DNA from: an uncultured Shinella sp.
GTDB lineage: Bacteria; Pseudomonadota; Alphaproteobacteria; Rhizobiales; Rhizobiaceae
Direction of reading: 5' to 3'
Assembly (NCBI RefSeq): GCF_946479415.1
Contig: NZ_CAMLFY010000106.1
Location: 1 to 16,151 of the forward strand
DNA: 16,151 nt
This document shows positions 15,248 through 16,151 of this stretch, piece by piece. Position numbers and translations under genes: made by a program. The stretch's first letter is position 1, and the number at the start of each line of letters is the position of its first letter. The notes below the pieces were generated by a model. The model did not search any database and had not been told where the DNA came from. It saw only the letters and a list, made by a program, of their open reading frames with translations.

Positions 15248-16063
15248 TCATTTGCCGCCGCCGGCGACCTGGTCGCCATCGCGGGTGAGGTAGTAGGCGC
15301 CGAGGATCGGCAGGAAGGTGACGAGCACCACGATCATGGCCACGACATTCGTCACCGGCCGCTGGCGCGGGCGCACGAGCTCTTCCAGCATCCAGATCGG
15401 CAGGGTCGATTGCTGGCCGGCGGTGAAGGTGGTGACGATCACCTCATCGAAGGACAGCGCGAAGGCGAGCATGCCTCCGGCGAGCAGCGCCGTGCCGATA
15501 TTCGGCAGGATGATGTAGCGGAAGGTCTGGAAACTGTCGGCGCCGAGGTCCATCGAGGCCTCGATCAGCGAGCCCGAGATGCGGCGGAAACGGGCGACGG
15601 CATTGTTATAGACGACCACGACGCAGAAGGTCGCGTGACCGAGTACGATCGTCCAGAACGAGAACGGGATTTCCGCGAAGGAAAAGGCCGAGCGAAGTGC
15701 GATGCCGGTGATGATTCCGGGCAGCGCGATCGGCAGGATGACGAGCAGCGAGATCGTCTCCCGGCCGAAGAATTTTGTGCGGCTGACGGCGGCGGCGCAG
15801 AGCGTGCCGAGCACCAGCGCGACGGCCGTCGAGATCGAGGCGACGCGGACCGAAAGGCCCATCGCTTCCCAGACATCCGGCCGGTTCCAGGCGACGGCGA
15901 ACCATTGCAGCGTGTAGCCCGGCGGCGGAAACTGGTAGCTCTTCTCCTCCGTGGTGAAGGCATAAAGGAAGATGAGCAGGATCGGCAGGTGCAGGAAGGC
16001 GAGGCCGAGACCGGCGGCAACCTTCAGGCCGAGCGGGGCGGAGGTGTTTCTGTCAGAGCGCAT
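15248..16063 (-). CDS. ABC transporter permease, spermidine/putrescine type (PotC/YdcV-like)
   Basis: A 271-residue inner-membrane protein with about six membrane segments: the first near 14-36, then about 70-92, 103-125, 136-155, 190-212 and 237-258. The EAA loop that contacts the ATPase is at 168-188 ([20 protein letters not shown]), and it is followed by the PotC-like [16 protein letters not shown] (201-216). It forms the membrane channel of a polyamine-type importer together with the partial permease upstream. Its ATG lies inside the end of that gene (11-base overlap), so the two are translationally coupled. The ATPase and periplasmic binding protein are expected beyond the right edge of the window. 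Putrescine is the best guess for substrate because an aminoaldehyde dehydrogenase follows. Confidence 0.9.
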   Translation of the reverse strand: MRSDRNTSAPLGLKVAAGLGLAFLHLPILLIFLYAFTTEEKSYQFPPPGYTLQWFAVAWNRPDVWEAMGLSVRVASISTAVALVLGTLCAAAVSRTKFFGRETISLLVILPIALPGIITGIALRSAFSFAEIPFSFWTIVLGHATFCVVVVYNNAVARFRRISGSLIEASMDLGADSFQTFRYIILPNIGTALLAGGMLAFALSFDEVIVTTFTAGQQSTLPIWMLEELVRPRQRPVTNVVAMIVVLVTFLPILGAYYLTRDGDQVAGGGK

Positions 16064-16151
16064 CGAAGGCCCCCTGTCGTTTGGCCATCCAGAGATAGAG
16101 GCCCATGATGACGATCGGCACGACGGAGAAGGCTGCGGCGAGCGGGATGTT
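16053..16151 (-). CDS. ABC transporter permease, C-terminal end only (PotB/YdcU-like)
   Basis: The last 32 codons and stop of a gene entering from the right edge. The visible tail is one hydrophobic segment ([20 protein letters not shown]) followed by a short basic end, [11 protein letters not shown]. This is how PotB-type permeases end: last membrane helix, then a short cytoplasmic tail. Its TGA at 16055-16053 lies inside the next permease gene, giving an 11-base overlap. It would be the partner permease of the 271-residue protein. The identification rests mostly on that context, because the bulk of the gene is not visible. Confidence 0.75.
   Translation of the reverse strand, partial: NIPLAAAFSVVPIVIMGLYLWMAKRQGAFDAL

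Overview
The window is GC-rich and densely packed, with many overlapping start and stop codons. Its gene content fits a Rhizobiaceae-type alphaproteobacterium (Sinorhizobium/Ensifer, Rhizobium, Agrobacterium, Shinella and relatives). That placement is an inference from protein families, from the shape of the iron locus (receptor, fhuF and binding protein without a permease or ATPase), and from two TGA-N9-TCA iron-responsive boxes of the rhizobial RirA type. No rRNA, tRNA, mobile element or CRISPR array is visible.

Region 1 (1-7543). The 5' end of a LysR-type regulator reads leftward off the window. Diverging from it is a tightly coupled four-gene operon: two paralogous flavoproteins of the dimethylglycine/sarcosine dehydrogenase type (FAD domain plus folate-binding GcvT domain), a PEP mutase/isocitrate lyase superfamily enzyme, and a non-pyrrolysine member of the trimethylamine methyltransferase (MttB) family. 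Each junction is an overlap of 4-8 bases. The set looks like a catabolic route for an N-methylated amine or betaine, with methyl groups passing to tetrahydrofolate. The substrate cannot be read from the sequence. This is the least understood part of the window. A hairpin lies between the operon and the next, convergent gene.

Region 2 (7604-8720). An Lrp/AsnC-type regulator and an isochorismatase-family cysteine hydrolase diverge from a 109-base gap that carries a perfect 18-bp palindrome.

Region 3 (8717-13412, minus strand). A siderophore-iron operon: TonB-dependent receptor, FhuF ferric reductase and class III periplasmic binding protein, followed by a small unrecognised membrane-anchored protein that may have its own promoter. 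The receptor promoter has a perfect TATAAT flanked by two TGA-N9-TCA boxes 42 bp apart. No permease or ATPase is present, so import must use proteins encoded elsewhere. In S. meliloti HmuUV is known to serve hydroxamate siderophores in this way.

Region 4 (13464-16151, minus strand). A 57-residue DUF1328 membrane protein, then a strong rho-independent terminator that ends an operon of two polyamine-type ABC permeases (the first only partly in the window) and an aldehyde dehydrogenase. This resembles the E. coli ydcSTUV-ydcW (patD) arrangement for putrescine uptake and gamma-aminobutyraldehyde oxidation.
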